64,000 nucleotides of DNA from Streptomyces sp. ISL-100. GTDB lineage: Bacteria > Actinomycetota > Actinomycetes > Streptomycetales > Streptomycetaceae. A program made the translations under genes and the position numbers. Positions 1 through 8,042 of this stretch are shown here, piece by piece; position 1 is the stretch's first letter; every line of letters begins with the position of its first letter. The stretch is taken from positions 84,048-148,047 of the forward strand of contig NZ_JAGGOK010000050.1 in NCBI RefSeq assembly GCF_018614615.1, in the 5' to 3' direction. The notes beneath the pieces are model-generated. The model worked only from the letters and a program-made list of their open reading frames with translations. It was not told the DNA's origin and searched no databases.

Positions 1-427
1 GCTGGACGCCAGTCTCACGGTCGTCACCCACGCACTTCCCGTCGCCGCCCGCCTGGCCGACCACCCCGGCATCGACCTGCACCTCGTCGGCGGCCGAGTC
101 CGCCACCGTACGCGCGCGGCCGTAGACGCCTGGGCCCTCCGTGCGTACGGCGAGATCCGCGCCGACGTGACGTTCCTCGCCACCAACGGCTTCTCCCCCG
201 ACAGCGGCCTCACCACCCCCGACCTGGCCGAGGCGGCAGTGAAACGCGCGTGTGTGGCGGCCGCCCGCCGCGTAGTGCTGCTGGCCGACTCCGCCAAGTA
301 CGGCCAAGAGCACTTCGCCCGCTTCGGCGACCTCACCGACGTAGATCTGCTCATCACGGACACCGGGCTCAGCCCGGAGGACGCCGCCGCCATCAAGGCA
401 GCCGGCACCGAAGTGAAGTGTGTTTAG
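1..427 (+). CDS. fruR: DeoR-family fructose operon repressor, 3' part only
   Basis: The open frame enters from the left edge (first full codon at base 2) and stops at 425-427. The visible 141 residues match the C-terminal sugar-phosphate-sensing (DeoRC, RpiA-like) domain of DeoR regulators, including TFLATNGFSPDSGLTTPD and a late VLLADSAKYG motif. The N-terminal HTH lies outside the window. It precedes the 1-phosphofructokinase gene by a few bases, the usual fruR-fruK-fruA order in Streptomyces, so it is inferred to repress the fructose PTS operon in response to fructose 1-phosphate. Family assignment is firm; the ligand is inferred from context. Confidence 0.88.
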   Translation, partial: LDASLTVVTHALPVAARLADHPGIDLHLVGGRVRHRTRAAVDAWALRAYGEIRADVTFLATNGFSPDSGLTTPDLAEAAVKRACVAAARRVVLLADSAKYGQEHFARFGDLTDVDLLITDTGLSPEDAAAIKAAGTEVKCV

Positions 428-439
428 GAACGAGTGCAC

Positions 440-1417
440 ATGATCCTCACCATCACCCCCAACCCCAGCCTCGACCGGACGTACGAAGTCCCGTCCCTGG
501 AGCGCGGCGAGGTGCTGCGCGCCACCGCCGACCGGATGGATCCGGGCGGCAAGGGCGTCAACGTCTCACGCGCGGTCGCGGCGGCCGGTCACCGCACCAT
601 CGCGGTCATGCCGCTGGGCGGGGCACCAGGGGCACTCGTAGCCGAACTCCTCAACGCCGAAGGCATAGAGGTCGCCCCGGTACCAGTAGCCGGCCACACC
701 CGTTCCAACATCTCCATCGTCGAGCCCGACGGCACCCTCACCAAAATCAACGCCCCCGGCCCCGAACTCTCCCTCGCCGAGTCCGAGTCGCTGCTCACCA
801 CAACACAGAACGAGTCGACCGGCGCAGCCTGGATCGCCTGCTGCGGCAGCCTGCCACGCGGCCTCGCCCCCGAGTGGTACGCCGAACTCGTGGCCCGCGC
901 CCACAAAGCCGGCGCCCGCATCGCCCTCGACACCTCGGGCCCGTCCCTCCTCGCGGCACTCCGCGAACGCCCGGACGTGGTGAAGCCCAATGCCGACGAA
1001 CTGGCCCAGGCAGTCGGCCGCCCCCTCACCACCATCGGCGACGCGCTGAAGGCGGCGCAGGAACTCCGGGACGCGGGCGCGCGCATGGTCCTCGCCAGCC
1101 TGGGAGCCGACGGACAACTCCTCATCAGCGAAGAGGGCACGTACTACGCCACCTCCCAAGTCACCCTGATCCGCAGCAACGTCGGCGCGGGCGACGCCTC
1201 CCTGGCCGGCTTCCTCACCGCAGGAGGCGAGGGCCCGGACGCCCTCGCCTCCGCCGTAGCGCACGGCGCGGCGGCCGTGCAACTCCCCGGCAGCGTCATG
1301 CCGACGCCGGCCGACCTGAACCCGTCCGCGGTCACCGTGACAGCGGACGTGCCACTGGACCGCCCGCTGGCGGAGCCGGCCGCATGTGCACCACACCTTG
1401 TAAGGAGCCCGCGATGA
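440..1417 (+). CDS. fruK: 1-phosphofructokinase
   Basis: Phosphorylates fructose 1-phosphate, the product of the fructose PTS, to fructose 1,6-bisphosphate in the cytoplasm. The pfkB/ribokinase fold is clear: MILTITPNPSLDRTYEV at the N terminus, GGKGVNVSRA for substrate binding, and a C-terminal SNVGAGDASLAGF motif whose Asp is the catalytic base. Length (325 aa) is normal. AGGA at 426-429 gives better spacing to ATG 440 than to GTG 434, which would add two residues. The TGA overlaps the fruA ATG (ATGA at 1414-1417), so translation of the two is probably coupled. Confidence 0.95.
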   Translation: MILTITPNPSLDRTYEVPSLERGEVLRATADRMDPGGKGVNVSRAVAAAGHRTIAVMPLGGAPGALVAELLNAEGIEVAPVPVAGHTRSNISIVEPDGTLTKINAPGPELSLAESESLLTTTQNESTGAAWIACCGSLPRGLAPEWYAELVARAHKAGARIALDTSGPSLLAALRERPDVVKPNADELAQAVGRPLTTIGDALKAAQELRDAGARMVLASLGADGQLLISEEGTYYATSQVTLIRSNVGAGDASLAGFLTAGGEGPDALASAVAHGAAAVQLPGSVMPTPADLNPSAVTVTADVPLDRPLAEPAACAPHLVRSPR

Positions 1418-2456
1418 GCCAGATGATCACCGCGGACCTGGTCGATCTCGACCTGGCCGCCGGCACGAAGGAAGAGGCGGCGCGTTCGCTGGCCGAGCGC
1501 ATGGTGGCGCTCGGCCGCGTAACCGACCTCGACGGCTTCCTCGCCGACGTCGCGGCGCGCGAGGCACAGATGCCGACCGGCCTCGACGGTGGCATCGGCA
1601 TCCCGCACTGCCGAAGCGAGCACGTCACCGAGCCCACACTGGCCTTCGGCCGCAGCTCACACGGCATCGACTTCGGCGCCCCGGACGGCCCGGCCGACCT
1701 GATCTTCCTCATCGCGGCCCCGGCAGGCGCGGACGACGCACACCTGACGATCCTCTCGGCCCTGGCCCGCCAGCTCATGAACGAGGATTTCACCTCGGCC
1801 CTCCGCGCGGCCGATGACCCGTCATCGACAGCGACCCTGATCCGCGGCGACACCCCGCAGGACGCGCCCACCACCGCTTCGCGGACCGAGGTGGCAGGAG
1901 GGGACGTGCTGGGGCGCTCCCCGCAGGGTGTCGAACGCGACCACCCCGAAGAAGGCGCGGTGCCCGAACGTTCGGCACCCGAGGAGACGCCGCAGCGCGG
2001 GACCGACCCCGAAGCACCCGCCCCGCCCGCCGCCGCTTCGCAGGCCGCTCCCTTCAGGATCGTCGCCGTCACTTCCTGCCCCACTGGCATCGCGCACACC
2101 TACATGGCAGCCGAAGCACTCGAACGGGCCGCAGTCCACAACAACGTCGAGCTGACGGTCGAAACCCAGGGCTCCGCCGGCTTCCAGCGCCTTGACCCCG
2201 CCGTAATCGCCGCCGCCGACGGCGTGATCTTCGCGCACGACGTGCCCGTACGCGACAAGGAGCGCTTCGCGGGCAAGCCAACAGTCGACGTAGGCGTGAA
2301 GGCAGGCATCAACCGCCCCGCCGACCTCATAACCGAAGTACGCGCCAAGCACCAACGCGGCGAGGTCACTTCACCGACCAAGGGCTCCCCAGTAGCCGAA
2401 ACCGGAGAACCAGGCGAAGGCTACGGAACAAAGCTCCGCAAGTGGCTCATGTCCGG

Positions 2457-2462
2457 CGTCAG
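2457..2462 (+). other. attL core
   Basis: CGTCAG shared with attR. Left of it is fruA (codons for WLMSG), right of it is element DNA beginning GTACTTGCGTCAAG. The short core fits serine-integrase chemistry, which needs only a central dinucleotide of identity. The base pair of exchange within the hexamer cannot be fixed from this sequence alone. Confidence 0.85.
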
Positions 2463-2507
2463 GTACTTGCGTCAAGACACTTGGGGAAAGTGCAGGTCAG
2501 AGCCATC

Positions 2508-2621
2508 ATGGATGAAATTCTGGAGCGCTGGGCGACCGAACATGCGGCCAAGGCCCCAGCGATCGCCGTTGAAGAACTTCGCGAACTGGCAGACAGCCTC
2601 GGCATTGAACTGCCCGAATGA
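2508..2621 (+). CDS. 37-aa acidic helical microprotein at the left end of the AICE
   Basis: ATG 2508 to TGA 2621, in a different frame from the fruA read-through. The product starts MDEILERWATEHAAKAP and ends in ELRELADSLGIELPE. It aligns with the 50-aa protein at the other end of the element (14169-14321): both have an [IL]E-x-WA-x-x-HA-x-x-AP core followed by a Leu-rich helix, which argues that both are real genes. The ribosome-binding site is weak and transcription could come from fruA read-through or from an attP-proximal promoter. A terminator follows 12 bases downstream. Function unknown; position next to att makes a recombination-related role conceivable. Confidence 0.5.
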   Translation: MDEILERWATEHAAKAPAIAVEELRELADSLGIELPE

Positions 2622-2633
2622 TCCAACTACAGT

Positions 2634-2664
2634 GCGGCCCCCTCCCAGGAAGGTAGGGGGCCGC
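2634..2664. terminator. Bidirectional terminator hairpin
   Basis: GCGGCCCCCT (2634-2643) pairs perfectly with AGGGGGCCGC (2655-2664) around an 11-nt loop. It lies between the small left-end ORF (+) and the convergent 2683 gene (-), so it can end both transcripts and shield element from chromosome. Confidence 0.7.
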
Positions 2665-2682
2665 TCCGGCGTTACGGAGTGA

Positions 2683-3060
2683 TCAGGACTGCTCGATCGC
2701 CTCGAAGATGTCGGCGTCGGTTTCCTTCTGCCAGTCCGGCAGTTCTGGCCAGTCCGCTACGTACCCCGGCTTGGGGTCTTCGAAGTGCTTGAACATTTGC
2801 GCTGTCCAGCAGATCGCGACGAAACGGCCCTTCTGCTCGCGCGACAGACGCGATGCGTGGTCGCCGCTGAGGTCGAGGAGTTGGCGCACCTGCTCGTACA
2901 CAGAACCAGCGGCCTGGCGCTCCCACTCGGGGGTTTCCTCCCAAGGGGTGATGTAGCTCGCCTTCGGTTCACCAGGGAAGTGCTTTCGCACTCCAGTGAG
3001 CCACGCCTCTCGGAACACTCGTGCGCCCTCGATCTGCGGCATGCCTACCCCTCTCGTCAT
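2683..3060 (-). CDS. Hypothetical protein with an internally repeated W-P-W motif
   Basis: 125 aa, no recognised domain. The protein contains two related segments: FPGEPKASYITPWEETPEWE near residues 29-48, and FEDPKPGYVADWPELPDWQK near 92-111. Each has PK-x-x-Y-x-x-x-W-x-E-x-P-x-W and is followed by a short acidic/aromatic helix, so it looks like an ancient internal duplication. The ATG overlaps the stop of the upstream XRE regulator (ATGA, 3057-3060), so the two form a translationally coupled operon on the minus strand. An internal Met (MPQIEG, 3042) is a possible alternative start. Probably a partner of the regulator; function unknown. Confidence 0.8.
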   Translation of the reverse strand: MTRGVGMPQIEGARVFREAWLTGVRKHFPGEPKASYITPWEETPEWERQAAGSVYEQVRQLLDLSGDHASRLSREQKGRFVAICWTAQMFKHFEDPKPGYVADWPELPDWQKETDADIFEAIEQS

Positions 3061-4313
3061 GTCTTGCTCAATGCGCCGATCTCGGCTCCAAGCTCGGCCA
3101 CGCGGCTATCTCGGGCCAGTGGGCCGAACTCAGCTCGTAGCGTCTGGAGTCTACGGGCGACGTATCCGGAGGAAGATTCCCGCGCGAGTTGCAGGGCCTC
3201 ATGGCCGAAGGTGATGACTTGGTCGGGATCGCGGCGCTTGGCTCCGATTGCGGCCAGGTCAGCAAGGACAACTCCTCGGCGGCGGAACGATTGTCCCTGG
3301 GCCAATGCGCCTTGGCCCAACGCTGCTTTCAGGGCTCGCTCAGCGAGGTCGAGACGGCCGAGCTGTACGTACCGGGCTCCGCGCTCCTCAGCCAGCCGTG
3401 AGCCGTCGAAGCGGAGCCATCCGCCGTTGTTGCCGGGCCCTGCCAGATGCGTAACTTTCTCTGCCTCATCAAGGGCACGTTCGCACGCTGTGAGGTCGCC
3501 CAAGCCCGCGTGGGCCTCGGCCTGGACGGATGCGACCCAATGCCGCGTGGCCAACGAGCTGTCCCCTCGCTTGGCGACCCTCTCGGCGGCCGACAGCACG
3601 TCTGTTGCCTCCTTAAATCGGTGCTCGTACACGTCGACGTATGCATGCCGCACGAGAGCGCAAGCCCAAAGGTCGAACGCTCCAGCCTCCTTGCTCGCTG
3701 ACGCTGCAAGGGCATAGGAGTCGGTGGCGTCTGTGTACCGGTTGCTGTCGAAAGCGAGTTCTCCCGCGAGCTGGAAGAGGTCGCCGGCAGCACTGCACAA
3801 CGGCTGCACCTGGGCGTCAGATCGGCCGGTCAACGTTCGGTTCAAGGACGATAGTTGCTCACTAACGATGGGACGCATAGAACGCTTGGAGCGTGCGAGC
3901 TGGTACACCTGCCATAGGTGACCGTTCATGCTTAGAAAGTCGGACGCAGTGCCTCGACGGGCGGCATCGTTCAGGGCCTCCCTGTCGTCGGCGGGCAGGG
4001 GTGCGAGCGTTCCGATTACCGCTATAGCCCGCAGAAATTCGCGTCGGATCATTTCCTCGGTGTCCCCCGAGCCGTAGTCGTTGCTGGGCGGTGTCCCCGC
4101 GGACTCCTGGGCTGGGGTTTGTGGCTGCGCAACCAGGGCGTCCAGTTCGGCAAGGTCTACTTGCAGGACCTCAGCGAGCTTGGGTCGTAGCGGCGGCTGA
4201 GGCGCGTTCTTATTGCTCTCCCAACGGCCGACCGTGGTGCGGTCGACGCCGAGTGCCTGGGCGAAGGTTTCTTGACTGTAGCCCAGGGCCTTGCGTCGCT
4301 CAGCAAGTCTCAC
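3057..4313 (-). CDS. XRE-family regulator with long C-terminal TPR-like domain
   Basis: Starts at GTG 4313, preceded by GGAGGG at good spacing; longer in-frame starts run to 4382. The N terminus is an XRE helix-turn-helix: RLAERRKALGYSQETFAQAL then GVDRTTVGRWESNKNAP. A Pro/Gln-rich linker and the segment RREFLRAIAVIGTLAP follow, then about 270 residues of Ala/Leu-rich helical repeats resembling the TPR region of large Streptomyces HTH proteins. 418 aa. Such proteins often control a neighbouring operon in response to a peptide or protein ligand. It is divergent from the 4467 operon across a 150-bp spacer, so that operon and its own are the likely targets (inferred). Confidence 0.87.
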   Translation of the reverse strand: MRLAERRKALGYSQETFAQALGVDRTTVGRWESNKNAPQPPLRPKLAEVLQVDLAELDALVAQPQTPAQESAGTPPSNDYGSGDTEEMIRREFLRAIAVIGTLAPLPADDREALNDAARRGTASDFLSMNGHLWQVYQLARSKRSMRPIVSEQLSSLNRTLTGRSDAQVQPLCSAAGDLFQLAGELAFDSNRYTDATDSYALAASASKEAGAFDLWACALVRHAYVDVYEHRFKEATDVLSAAERVAKRGDSSLATRHWVASVQAEAHAGLGDLTACERALDEAEKVTHLAGPGNNGGWLRFDGSRLAEERGARYVQLGRLDLAERALKAALGQGALAQGQSFRRRGVVLADLAAIGAKRRDPDQVITFGHEALQLARESSSGYVARRLQTLRAEFGPLARDSRVAELGAEIGALSKT

Positions 4314-4466
4314 GCGCGGTTCCCTCCTCCGCAGTGCCCGCAGTACGCGGACGGTGCACCCGGTGCATCGGATGTGCATCAAGACTGCCGCACAGATGCC
4401 GTGGAGCGCTTCGCCTTATGCCGGTTCCCTTGAGGTTGTCAGCAACGAGGGCAGCAAGGGGTGCCA
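4314..4466. promoter_or_regulatory. Divergent promoter region of the XRE regulator and 4467 operon
   Basis: A 153-bp gap between divergent starts. It carries the GGAGGG ribosome site of the minus-strand regulator and AAGGGG for the plus-strand gene. It also holds paired GGTGCA/GTGCATC direct repeats around 4353-4380 (cggtgcacccggtgcatcgg), a plausible operator. No clear -35/-10 could be fixed by eye. Confidence 0.35.
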
Positions 4467-4754
4467 ATGGAGACGCAGAGCATCAACGCAGAAGCAAAAC
4501 CACCACCTGAGCAAGAGGCGCAGGAGCAACCCATTACGGGTGTCACGGATGCGCAGCGGCGTGCGCTTGCTGAGGCGACGCAGACGTACACGGACATGGT
4601 GACGGCGCTTGCGGGGGCGGGCATCTACATGCCGGAGCTGCATATCGACATGGATCACCGGTCCAGCCACCCGCAACACATGATGATCTTGGGCTGGGTG
4701 TCGATGGGCAGTGCGCGGAAGCTGGTTCGCATTCTTGAGGCGGCCCGGCCGTGA
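4467..4754 (+). CDS. Hypothetical protein, AICE cargo
   Basis: 95 aa starting at ATG 4467; AAGGGG six bases upstream favours it over GTG 4461. N-terminal Pro/Glu/Gln-rich tail, then a helix containing DAQRRALAEATQTYTDMVTA and a C-terminal segment with PELHIDMDHRSSHPQHMM. No known domain recognised. It is the first gene of a plus-strand pair: its TGA overlaps the GTG of the next gene (GTGA, 4751-4754). Faces the XRE regulator, so probably under its control. Confidence 0.75.
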   Translation: METQSINAEAKPPPEQEAQEQPITGVTDAQRRALAEATQTYTDMVTALAGAGIYMPELHIDMDHRSSHPQHMMILGWVSMGSARKLVRILEAARP

Positions 4755-4999
4755 CTACTCGTCTCGTCCAGGTGGGCGACGTAGTAAGTGACGGTGCTCG
4801 ATGCCAAGTTGGGGAAGTCAACGCCATCGACGGGGACCGGGTGGAGGTGTGCCGGCCTTCGGGCCTGACGTGGTGGGCGTCGAAGTACCACCTGCGTCCG
4901 GCGACTGCGAGGGAGCGCGAGCGCCTGGCGACGAACCGCCAACTCCGCCTGAAGTCCTTGGCGCGAACCGCCTTGTCTCCTCCTTCGTCGTCTTCCTGA
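4751..4999 (+). CDS. Small hypothetical protein, possibly frameshifted at its 3' end
   Basis: 82 aa from GTG 4751, overlapping the preceding stop. It begins MTTRLVQVGDVVSDGARCQV and has a compact beta-rich look (VGDVV, VNAIDGDRVEV, GLTWWASKYHLRP). The last dozen codons read as low-complexity SPPSSSS. In the -1 frame the same DNA goes on to 5055, encoding a convincing transmembrane helix (SFVVFLTAVAVGAFFVALWL). So the natural product may be longer and membrane anchored, either through a mutation or a translational frameshift near 4950-4975. No function recognised. Confidence 0.65.
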   Translation: MTTRLVQVGDVVSDGARCQVGEVNAIDGDRVEVCRPSGLTWWASKYHLRPATARERERLATNRQLRLKSLARTALSPPSSSS

Positions 5000-5055
5000 C
5001 CGCTGTCGCGGTCGGCGCGTTCTTCGTGGCCCTGTGGCTGAGGGCCAACCCGTAG

Positions 5056-5442
5056 AGACTCCCGAGACCTGGCAGAGCCTGTTTACCGGCAGTGGCAGGC
5101 GCGACGTACAGACCGGCGTCCTGTCGGGTCTCGGGGCACGACCACCACCCCCGCTGGGATGAGCTGTGCAAGCTCGGTCCCCCTTCGTCGCTTGCGCGGC
5201 GCGCGCCCCCTCGGCGGGGGTGGTGTACCAACCCTCGCTGATGGAGGCAACCACCAGCGAGACGCACTGAGGCGCAGCCATACCCGCAAGGCAATGCGGA
5301 CGCCCGGTGCCGCCCCGTCTCCCGTTGATCAGTCGGGAGGCGGGGCCCCTAGACCCCCGTCCGCCTGCCCCTCGGTGGGGACGGAAGCAGGCGGGCGGGG
5401 TTGCACCACCATCGTGTCCGTACCGACAAAAGGGAGTCAGCC
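5056..5442. other. Gene-free leader of the peptide-methyltransferase unit
   Basis: No supportable gene in these 390 bases. A GC-rich stem-loop lies at about 5356-5399: CCGCCTGC pairs with GCAGGCGG, flanked by CCCG/CGGG. It sits 45 bases ahead of the peptide start and could act as a terminator for the upstream operon or as an attenuator. Confidence 0.4.
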
Positions 5443-5571
5443 ATGGCATGGGGAACCGGCAAGGGTGGCAGTGGCGGGGACGGCAAGCACTCGGGCGGCA
5501 AGGACCCCGGCACGTCCAAGCCGTCACCGGACAGTTCCAAGCCCAAGCCCGAACCGAAGCACGGGAAGTAA
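5443..5571 (+). CDS. 42-aa Gly/Lys/Pro-rich peptide upstream of methyltransferase
   Basis: ATG 5443 with a strong AAAGGGAG ribosome site 9 bases upstream; TAA at 5569-5571. The peptide starts MAWGTGKGGSGGDGKHSGGK and continues with a Pro/Ser/Lys-rich tail ending PEPKHGK. It is strongly basic, has no Cys, and has three Asp (13, 21, 30). The methyltransferase gene begins 13 bases after its stop, so the two are almost certainly co-transcribed. Short peptides next to PIMT-like methyltransferases are a hallmark of several RiPP pathways, but none of the named precursor families (FxLD, TgmA-type) is recognisable and no cyclase is adjacent. Candidate precursor or accessory peptide; inference only. 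Confidence 0.6.
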   Translation: MAWGTGKGGSGGDGKHSGGKDPGTSKPSPDSSKPKPEPKHGK

Positions 5572-5584
5572 GGCGCGCTCCGCG

Positions 5585-6763
5585 ATGACGAAGATGCAAG
5601 CGGCTGAGGAGATCGCCCTTCGCGGTCTCCTCGGCGCGGTTAATGAAGCCCTGGACGCGCCCCTTGCCCACGAGTGGGAACGCGCAATGTGGGCGGTACC
5701 CCGACACCAGTTCCTCCCGGACAAGATCTGGCTTGGGGATGACCTGACGACGTGTACGCGCGGCGTGGCCCCGGAAACGTGGCTGCGGACCGCGTACGCG
5801 GATGCTCCGGTGGTGACGCAGATCAACGACGGTGAGGACCCCGGTGAGGGGGAGCGCTGGCCTTCCTGCTCGGCGTCGGCCCCCTCGATCGTGCTGCGGA
5901 TGCTCGACATGCTCAATCTGCTGCCGAACCATCGCGTTTTGGAGGTCGGCACGGGGACCGGATGGAACGCTGGCCTGCTGGCACACCGCCTGGGCGGTGA
6001 TCAGGTGACCACCATGGAGGTGGATCCGGCCCTGTCGATGCAAGCTGCGGTCAACCTGAAGAACGTCCGCCTGGACCCGCACGTGGTCAGCGGCGATGGA
6101 TCGGCCGGCTACCCGCCCGACGCACCGTACGACCGGGTCATTGCCACCTGCTCCGTGCGATCGGTACCCCCCGCATGGCTGGCGCAGACCCAATCGGGCG
6201 GCGTGATCCTCACCCCCTGGGAAACCCCCTGGTTCTGCTACGGCCTGCTACGCCTGAAGGTGACCGGTGACGGGAACGCCTGGGGCCGGTTCCATCCGCA
6301 CTCGTCGTTCATGCTGATGCGCAACCAGCGCACTGACCTGCGCATCTACCGAGACGTTGTCCGCGATGATCACATGCCGCGCGAGTCGGTGACGCGCCTG
6401 TCCCCGTGGGCGGTGACCGGAGATGATTGGGCTGCCCAGTTCGCTCTCGGGCTCCAGCTCCGCGACGTGTGGCGGACCTGGCACGAGAGCCCCGGTGTGG
6501 ACGGGGTGGCCTCGCGGCTGTGGCTGGCGACCACTGATGGGTCCTCGTGGGCGGCTGTCGACTGGGACGGGCACACCGATGAGCGGTTCACGGTGTGGGA
6601 GCACGGCCCGCGCGGCCTGTGGTCGGAAGTGGAAGCCGCTCACCACTGGTGGAGCCACGTCGGCAGTCCGGGCCCGGAACGCTTCGGCATGACCGTGACT
6701 CCGGACGGCCAGCACACTGCCTGGCTCGACTCCCTCGACCATCCGGTGCCCGTGATGGGCTGA
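5585..6763 (+). CDS. PIMT-like SAM-dependent methyltransferase with C-terminal extension
   Basis: 392 aa. Residues about 1-235 form a protein-L-isoaspartate O-methyltransferase-type domain: WAVPRHQFLPDKIW at the N-terminal edge, the SAM motif I LEVGTGTGWNAGLLAHRLG near 120-138, an acidic EVDP loop, and a post-I segment YDRVIATCSV. The C-terminal 150 residues are a Trp-rich extension seen in actinomycete PIMT homologues from peptide-modification clusters, rather than in housekeeping PCMT (about 210 aa). It directly follows the 42-aa peptide gene. The family can methylate Asp/isoAsp carboxylates; the substrate here is unknown, and the neighbouring Asp-containing peptide is the obvious candidate. 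Confidence 0.85.
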   Translation: MTKMQAAEEIALRGLLGAVNEALDAPLAHEWERAMWAVPRHQFLPDKIWLGDDLTTCTRGVAPETWLRTAYADAPVVTQINDGEDPGEGERWPSCSASAPSIVLRMLDMLNLLPNHRVLEVGTGTGWNAGLLAHRLGGDQVTTMEVDPALSMQAAVNLKNVRLDPHVVSGDGSAGYPPDAPYDRVIATCSVRSVPPAWLAQTQSGGVILTPWETPWFCYGLLRLKVTGDGNAWGRFHPHSSFMLMRNQRTDLRIYRDVVRDDHMPRESVTRLSPWAVTGDDWAAQFALGLQLRDVWRTWHESPGVDGVASRLWLATTDGSSWAAVDWDGHTDERFTVWEHGPRGLWSEVEAAHHWWSHVGSPGPERFGMTVTPDGQHTAWLDSLDHPVPVMG

Positions 6764-6854
6764 CCGCCTGCAACCTCCCCGGCCATCCACTCCCCTCCGT
6801 CGTGGGTGGTCGGGGCTGGCGTCGCAATGTTCCGGCCTTGCGGACGCAACCAAA

Positions 6855-6899
6855 GACCGGACCACCCCTGAGCCTGGCAGCACGCGGGGTGGTCCGGTC
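6855..6899 (+). terminator. Strong intrinsic-type terminator after the methyltransferase
   Basis: A perfect 14-bp stem, GACCGGACCACCCC (6855-6868) with GGGGTGGTCCGGTC (6886-6899), loop 17 nt, 91 bases after the methyltransferase stop. No U-tract follows, as is common in Streptomyces. Confidence 0.8.
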
Positions 6900-7864
6900 G
6901 GAGAGCCCCGTTCTGGACCCTGGTGCCGATGGTACCGGGGCTGTTGTCGTGCTCGCGTCCGGCCAGCCTCAACACTGCATGTGAACGTGTCGAGTTGCTG
7001 AACGGAAGAGAGTGAAGGCTTGCAGGATCGCGAGACGGTTGCTCGTTGCAACGCTGCCCCGTGGGTGGTGCACATGGTCACGCGGCTGGTTGGAGCGGCT
7101 TTGGCCGGTGTCCTGCCCGGTTTGGGGTCGGGCATGGTCAGGGGGCCGTACGCTGGCCCGGCAACTCGGGCAGGCTGTGCACCTGCCCGGAATTTGAACG
7201 AGTGGCCCCCTGGCCTTGCCCGACGCGGGACCCGAACCGGGGAGGTGGGTAAAGCCGCTTCGGCCGGCCGCCCCAGCCACAACAAACCCACCACGGCGGC
7301 GCGTATCCCTTCGGGCGGTCAGTCGTTGATGTGGCTGAGTGCACCACTCCCGTCCAGCTTGCTTCCCCTCGTGGGCCGGGCGGCATCCCTGACTGCCCCG
7401 AACACCGCGCCCGCCCCCCGGTCCCGTGGAGTTCGGGGCTTTCGGCTGCCTGGGTCGCCGCGGATTCCCGCTGGGGCGGGACAGCTGAGCTGTGCGCCTG
7501 GACGTGGTGTCTGCGTAGGTCGCTGTCGTGGATGTGGGCCTGGTGGTGTGGCTGCGGGATGGTCGGGTTGCTTCCTGGGCTCTGTCGGATCGCTTCTTGG
7601 GCCTTGCGCGCTGAGTGGACGGGGGCCGCCGGAGCGGTGGCGGAGACATGGAGCGTCGGCGGCCACGGGCCGCCAGCGCGCGCGGCCCGCGTGAGCGGGC
7701 CGCCTTGATCCAGTAAAGAAACTCTTAACAGCTCCGTTGCCGCCCTCATGGGACCTGATCCGCGAGGCGTTCCGGCTGCTGCCTCCCTCGCCCATGCCGC
7801 TCCCATCTCCGTATGACCTGATCTAGGCATGAATGCGCCGGTACGTTCCTCGGCTCGCCGGAAA

Positions 7865-8029
7865 TTATCCACAGGGTCGCCGTTGCAGGATCGATTCCGT
7901 GGACACAACGCGCTTTCCATCAGCTTCCGCGTGCGCTCAAACCGGCTTGCTAACTGGGCGAGTTGGGCCGCGTGCTTCCTCTGCTTGCCGAACCGATGGG
8001 GGCTCGGTGGGGCCGGAGGGTTGTCCACA
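7865..8029 (+). other. Two DnaA-box-like sequences
   Basis: TTATCCACA at 7865-7873 and TTGTCCACA at 8021-8029, both on the plus strand and both followed by GGGTC, so each reads TTRTCCACAGGGTC. TTGTCCACA is the usual Streptomyces DnaA box and TTATCCACA the general bacterial one. Two exact boxes in 165 bp of gene-free DNA suggest an origin-related element. Confidence 0.55.
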
Positions 8030-8042
8030 GGGTCAGGTGTTC

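Larger units (their letters stand above)
1414..2682 (+). pseudogene. fruA: Fructose PTS EIIABC, 5' half, interrupted by the AICE
   Basis: Native coding runs 1414-2462 (349 codons) and is then cut inside the IIC domain by the left end of the integrated element. The frame continues through 73 element-encoded codons to 2682, giving a predicted 422-aa IIA-IIB protein without the channel. IIA is at about residues 1-150 with the phospho-accepting His65 (GGIGIPHCRSEH). A Pro/Ala/Glu-rich linker follows. IIB is at about 215-315 with the phospho-Cys222 (VAVTSCPTGIAHTYMAAE). The last native residues are WLMSGV. The partner half is at 15992-17051. As it stands the fructose permease cannot be complete; removal of the element would restore a 702-aa FruA. 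Confidence 0.93.

Noticed and set aside
250..1413. Long plus-strand open frame reading into fruA from 250
   Set aside because: It overlaps fruR and fruK in another frame, is Arg/His/Pro-rich shadow, and the real fruA start is ATG 1414 coupled to the fruK stop.
7150..7260. tRNA-like GGTTCGGGTCCC on the minus strand
   Set aside because: No D arm, anticodon arm or matching acceptor could be built around it.
6969..7795. Several 150-230-aa open frames on both strands
   Set aside because: Arg/Pro/Gly/Ala-rich, no motifs, no ribosome sites, mutually overlapping; typical of GC-rich non-coding DNA.
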